Origin: Bacteroidota bacterium
GTDB taxonomy: Bacteria > Bacteroidota > Bacteroidia > Chitinophagales > Chitinophagaceae
NCBI GenBank assembly: GCA_023387985.1
Contig: JAEWHC010000002.1
Coordinates: 186,001 to 250,000 of the forward strand
Reading direction: 5' to 3'
DNA length: 64,000 nucleotides
Both the position numbers and the translations under genes were made by a program. Numbering within the stretch: the stretch's first letter is position 1; the number at the start of each line of letters is the position of its first letter. The notes under the pieces were generated by a model that was not told the DNA's origin, searched no databases, and saw only the letters and a program-made list of their open reading frames with translations. Shown here in pieces: positions 61,022 through 64,000 of the stretch.

Positions 61022-63727
61022 TTAAAGAATGTTGTACCCATAACTTACGTAATACAGGCCACCCACTGCAGGGTTACCCATAGCGGTAATATAGTAGGAA
61101 TTCAGGATATTGGTTCCACCAATTTTGATAAGGGATTTGATCTTTGGAGCCTTAAAATTTATGCTTGCATCAACGTTATGGAAAGCGGGAATGAATCCAT
61201 TAGCAAAATCACTTTGATAGGTGAATCCATCCTGCCAGCGGTAGGTAAGGTCAAAGCCCAACAGTTTGCGTTTGCCAAAGCCATTATTGCTCAAAGCCAG
61301 GCTGGTACGCACTTTGGGTGTATTAAATCCCGGCTTATAGCTGGCATCTTCAATTTCATCAATATTATCTCCTGAAACGCTGAACCCAAGACGGAAGTTT
61401 GCCGGCAATAAATAATCGAAACCAAAACCCCAACCCAGGGTATTCACCTTATCGGGAACGTTTACCACTACACTATATCCTGTACCTGTGGCAATCGGTC
61501 CTGGCACCCCATTGGGAAACTGAATTACATCACGGCGTGTCAGAAAATTCTCATAGGTACCGTAGTAACCATATAGGTCAATAAGCAATTTTGGATTTAC
61601 AAGTGCTTTATACCCAATCTCAAAGGAGGTTACAGATTCAGGTTTGGTCTGCACATAATCAATCCTTTCACTCATATTGTTCACCGGGTAAGGCTTGTTG
61701 TTCAGCAAGTCATATTTTTCCCAAAATTTTCTGTTCTCACCTATCAAACGTCCGGAGCCCACAAAGAGGTCAATCCATTGTTGTTGTGTTGATGGAAAGC
61801 GATATGCCGTTTGGTAAGAAAACCGGATATTGTGGTTGGGAGCAGGTTTAACCAACAACGTAACACGCGGTGTAAAGCGCCCTTCAAAATTCTCATTCTT
61901 GTCGTAACGTCCCGAAGCGGTGAGGCGCACTACATCGGCAACGATGTCTTTGGCAACCTGGCCATATACGCCAATCTCATTGATCTTAATGATCTCCGCT
62001 TCCTTCATAAACAATGTACCCTGGCTGTTTAATGCAAACTGGCGCCAGTTGCCTCCCACCAAAACATCGGCAAAATCAAAACCAGCCATATCGCTTAAAT
62101 TAAACTGACCTTCGGCCCAGTACATATCGCTGCGGTCCAAAAACAATCCACCCTGCGGAATGGGTATGGAGCGTACAACATCATAATGTTGTAAAAATTC
62201 CGCACTTCCCGCAGCAGGTCTTCCCACATCGGCCACACTTCTCGCAACATTGTGTGCATCCATGTCACGTGTACCGGCCATTTTCGCGTTCAGGTATGCC
62301 ATAGCGTACTCCTGATACCATTGCGTACTGGGTTTCCACGACTCGTTGAATATCCGGGTTGTAACAGTAAGGTCATGTGACTGTCCACTATTTTCCTGTG
62401 TGGTAAAGGCGCGGAGAAACCAGTTTTTGCTGTTCAGCTCCACTTTGTACTGGCCGATCTTAAAGTCACGAAGGCTGTATCGCTGTGTTCCGGTATAAAC
62501 TGTGTTTCCAGTGCCCCAATGACCGGCGACTACTGCTTCCAGGTTGTCGGTGAACTTATAATGAAGGGCGCCACTCATTTTAAATACTTTGGTATTGGGG
62601 TTCACAATATCCACTTCATTGTAACCCGTGCGGCTTACCATTATGTTTGAGGGAAGGGTTTTAATATAATCTGCCATAAATGGTGCCGCCTCTGCTACCC
62701 TGTCGAGCACCAGGGTGCGCAGGTCTATAGAAGTTTCATCGCCATATACATTTATCCCATCGTAGTTTGGGTCGGTATCGCGGGTGCCGTCCGTTAAAGT
62801 ACCGGTAGAACCCAAACGGCTGTAATTGCGGTAATCGGCGGCTACCCAGTCTTTAGCCTGAATCATTTCAGAACTGAATTTTACCCCAAGACGGTCGTTG
62901 AAAACCTCCGCCCAGCGAACAGACCAGTTATAATAAGGTGATGGATCGCGGTGTTTGCCATCCACATGCATTATCCCGGTTTTAACCTGTGCACTCAGGC
63001 CCTGGTATTTAAAAGGACTTTTCGAATTGATCAATAATGTTCCATTCATACCGCCGGGGCCATATAAGGCTGAGGAAGCCCCTGAAAGCAATTCGAAATT
63101 ATCTACATCAAGTTCGGTAAGGCCTATAACGCCCCCTACTGCAAAATTCAAGCCCGGTGCCTGGTTGTCCATTCCATCCATGATTTGGTTGAAGCGGGTA
63201 TTTCCACTTCCACCAAAACCACGTGTGGTTGGAGTACGGAAGTTCAGCGAACTGGTCACCATATCCACACCTTTCAGGTTGTACAGCATATCATAGAATG
63301 TTGGTGCGGAAGCAACACGGATCTGGGAATTGTTCACCCGTTCTATGCTGACCGGTGATTCAAGAATTCGGGAAGGCGTACGCGTTGCAGAAACAACAAC
63401 ATCCTGGCCGAGAGTAAAGGATGGAGTTAGTACCACCTGTATTTCGGTTCCGGTATTGGTAACTTCAATCTCCTGGTTTTGATAGTTGATGCCTGAAACA
63501 ATGATGGTGAATGGCAGGCTTTGGCTTGTATGCAGGTCAAAGCGTCCATTTTCATCTGTGTAAGTGCCTGCGGTTCCGCCTTTGATCACAACGGACACAG
63601 CAGGAATTCCAATTCCTGTATTTGCATCTGTTACAACTCCACGGTAAGTGGGCAGTTGGGCCAAGGCTTGTGTACATATTGAACTGGCAGCAATCAACAA
63701 AGCCAATAATGGGATAAGTTTTCTCAT
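61022..63727 (-). CDS. TonB-dependent receptor paired with a FAS1 lipoprotein
   Basis: A 901-residue outer-membrane receptor: signal peptide ending QALAQ (about 24), CarboxypepD-reg-like domain (about 26-110, YRGVVTDANTGIGIPAVSVV), TonB box and plug (DVVVSATRTPSRILESPVSIE, then TTRGFGGSGNTRFNQIMDGM and ELLSGASSALYGPGGMNGT), then the beta-barrel ending GGLYYVSYGYNIL. The plug resembles receptors of the FecA/CirA class rather than SusC. It is co-directional with the FAS1 gene, which may take the place of a SusD-type surface protein. Substrate unknown. Confidence 0.92.
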   Translation of the reverse strand: MRKLIPLLALLIAASSICTQALAQLPTYRGVVTDANTGIGIPAVSVVIKGGTAGTYTDENGRFDLHTSQSLPFTIIVSGINYQNQEIEVTNTGTEIQVVLTPSFTLGQDVVVSATRTPSRILESPVSIERVNNSQIRVASAPTFYDMLYNLKGVDMVTSSLNFRTPTTRGFGGSGNTRFNQIMDGMDNQAPGLNFAVGGVIGLTELDVDNFELLSGASSALYGPGGMNGTLLINSKSPFKYQGLSAQVKTGIMHVDGKHRDPSPYYNWSVRWAEVFNDRLGVKFSSEMIQAKDWVAADYRNYSRLGSTGTLTDGTRDTDPNYDGINVYGDETSIDLRTLVLDRVAEAAPFMADYIKTLPSNIMVSRTGYNEVDIVNPNTKVFKMSGALHYKFTDNLEAVVAGHWGTGNTVYTGTQRYSLRDFKIGQYKVELNSKNWFLRAFTTQENSGQSHDLTVTTRIFNESWKPSTQWYQEYAMAYLNAKMAGTRDMDAHNVARSVADVGRPAAGSAEFLQHYDVVRSIPIPQGGLFLDRSDMYWAEGQFNLSDMAGFDFADVLVGGNWRQFALNSQGTLFMKEAEIIKINEIGVYGQVAKDIVADVVRLTASGRYDKNENFEGRFTPRVTLLVKPAPNHNIRFSYQTAYRFPSTQQQWIDLFVGSGRLIGENRKFWEKYDLLNNKPYPVNNMSERIDYVQTKPESVTSFEIGYKALVNPKLLIDLYGYYGTYENFLTRRDVIQFPNGVPGPIATGTGYSVVVNVPDKVNTLGWGFGFDYLLPANFRLGFSVSGDNIDEIEDASYKPGFNTPKVRTSLALSNNGFGKRKLLGFDLTYRWQDGFTYQSDFANGFIPAFHNVDASINFKAPKIKSLIKIGGTNILNSYYITAMGNPAVGGLYYVSYGYNIL

Positions 63728-63879
63728 ATATTACAGTTTTTCAGAACAAAAATGCGGGATTTGGATTTAAATCCAACAACTTTTTATTAACCGGGTGAAA
63801 AGTTATTAAGAATAATCAGATTTTACAGATAACCGGCGTTGAATTTCTGAGTGCCAACCTTTTGTTTCAATTTTGTCTT

Positions 63880-64000
63880 ATGGAATTTCAGTTTGCAAAT
63901 CAGTCCGGATTTTACCAGGGCAAAGTAAGAGACGTTTATTATATCGCCGATGATTATTTGGTAATGGTGGCCAGCAACCGCATTTCCGCATTTGATGTCA
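63880..64000 (+). CDS. purC: SAICAR synthetase, 5' part only
   Basis: The first 40 codons of phosphoribosylaminoimidazole-succinocarboxamide synthase, a purine synthesis enzyme that couples CAIR and aspartate using ATP. FYQGKVRDVYYIADDYLVMVA is the ATP-binding glycine loop of the family, followed by SNRISAFDV. The family normally reads DRISAFDV; here Asn replaces that first Asp. Whether that is natural or a read error cannot be told. The ATG at 63880 leaves a short N-terminus compared with many relatives. The gene continues beyond the right edge. Confidence 0.88.
   Translation, partial: MEFQFANQSGFYQGKVRDVYYIADDYLVMVASNRISAFDV

Noticed and set aside
1..64000. tRNA or rRNA genes, intact transposases, phage genes
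   Set aside because: I looked for tRNA T-loop and CCA patterns, transposase motifs and phage modules in the gaps and found none I could support.

Overview
The window comes from a chromosome of a Bacteroidota bacterium, probably Chitinophagaceae or a close relative; this is inferred, as no 16S gene is present. The signs are SusC/SusD and other TonB-linked outer-membrane receptors, many lipoproteins with SPII lipoboxes, the phylum-type -7 promoter element TAnnTTTG before several genes, few Shine-Dalgarno sites, and Bacteroidota-type genes (bifunctional DAHP synthase/chorismate mutase, DUF2027-Smr, DPE2-like 4-alpha-glucanotransferase, GxxExxY cassette). No tRNA, CRISPR array or intact insertion sequence was seen.

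Layout. 1-5.6 kb is a surface-polysaccharide region on the minus strand: a Wza-like export lipoprotein cut by the left edge, then a Wzx-like flippase, a DegT-type sugar aminotransferase and two glycosyltransferases. A 23-bp element with one mismatch sits in the leader of both transcription units. 6-16 kb holds lpdA, a frameshifted GxxExxY cassette with its repeats, malQ, a frameshifted glycosyltransferase, pyrR, pruA, a GAGGTA microsatellite and prfB with its programmed +1 frameshift. 16-17.6 kb holds a secreted M14-like protein, a gene-less repeat cluster and the RNase P RNA gene.

17.7-30.7 kb is a long minus-strand gene block. Its core is an aromatic amino-acid operon (pheA, aminotransferase, tyrA, a DEAD-box helicase, DAHP synthase-chorismate mutase, aroB, aroA, aroC), most genes overlapping by 4 bp (ATGA). 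A prenyl synthase, an amino-acid permease and a DUF2027-Smr protein follow closely. Upstream of pheA lies a complete ribosome-mediated attenuator: promoter, a 26-codon leader peptide with 7 aromatic residues among 9, an antiterminator pairing and an intrinsic terminator. Promoter spacing suggests the leader peptide is translated from an almost leaderless mRNA.

31-40 kb contains a small Ala-rich lipoprotein, an ECF sigma factor paired with a single-pass protein that joins an anti-sigma-like N-terminus to a periplasmic trypsin-like protease, a LuxE-like ligase, a UbiA-like membrane protein, an M42 peptidase, two divergent family-2 glycosyltransferases and dapD. 39.7-46.4 kb is a DeoR-SusC-SusD-lipoprotein operon preceded by three tandem 10-bp repeats. 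46.6-64 kb contains glgB, a GT39-like membrane protein, lepA, a dipeptide epimerase, a thioesterase, a TonB receptor, a cupin, pdhB, a FAS1 lipoprotein paired with another TonB receptor, and the start of purC.

The features most worth following up are the aromatic attenuator, the repeated polysaccharide leader element, and the sigma factor/anti-sigma-protease pair.
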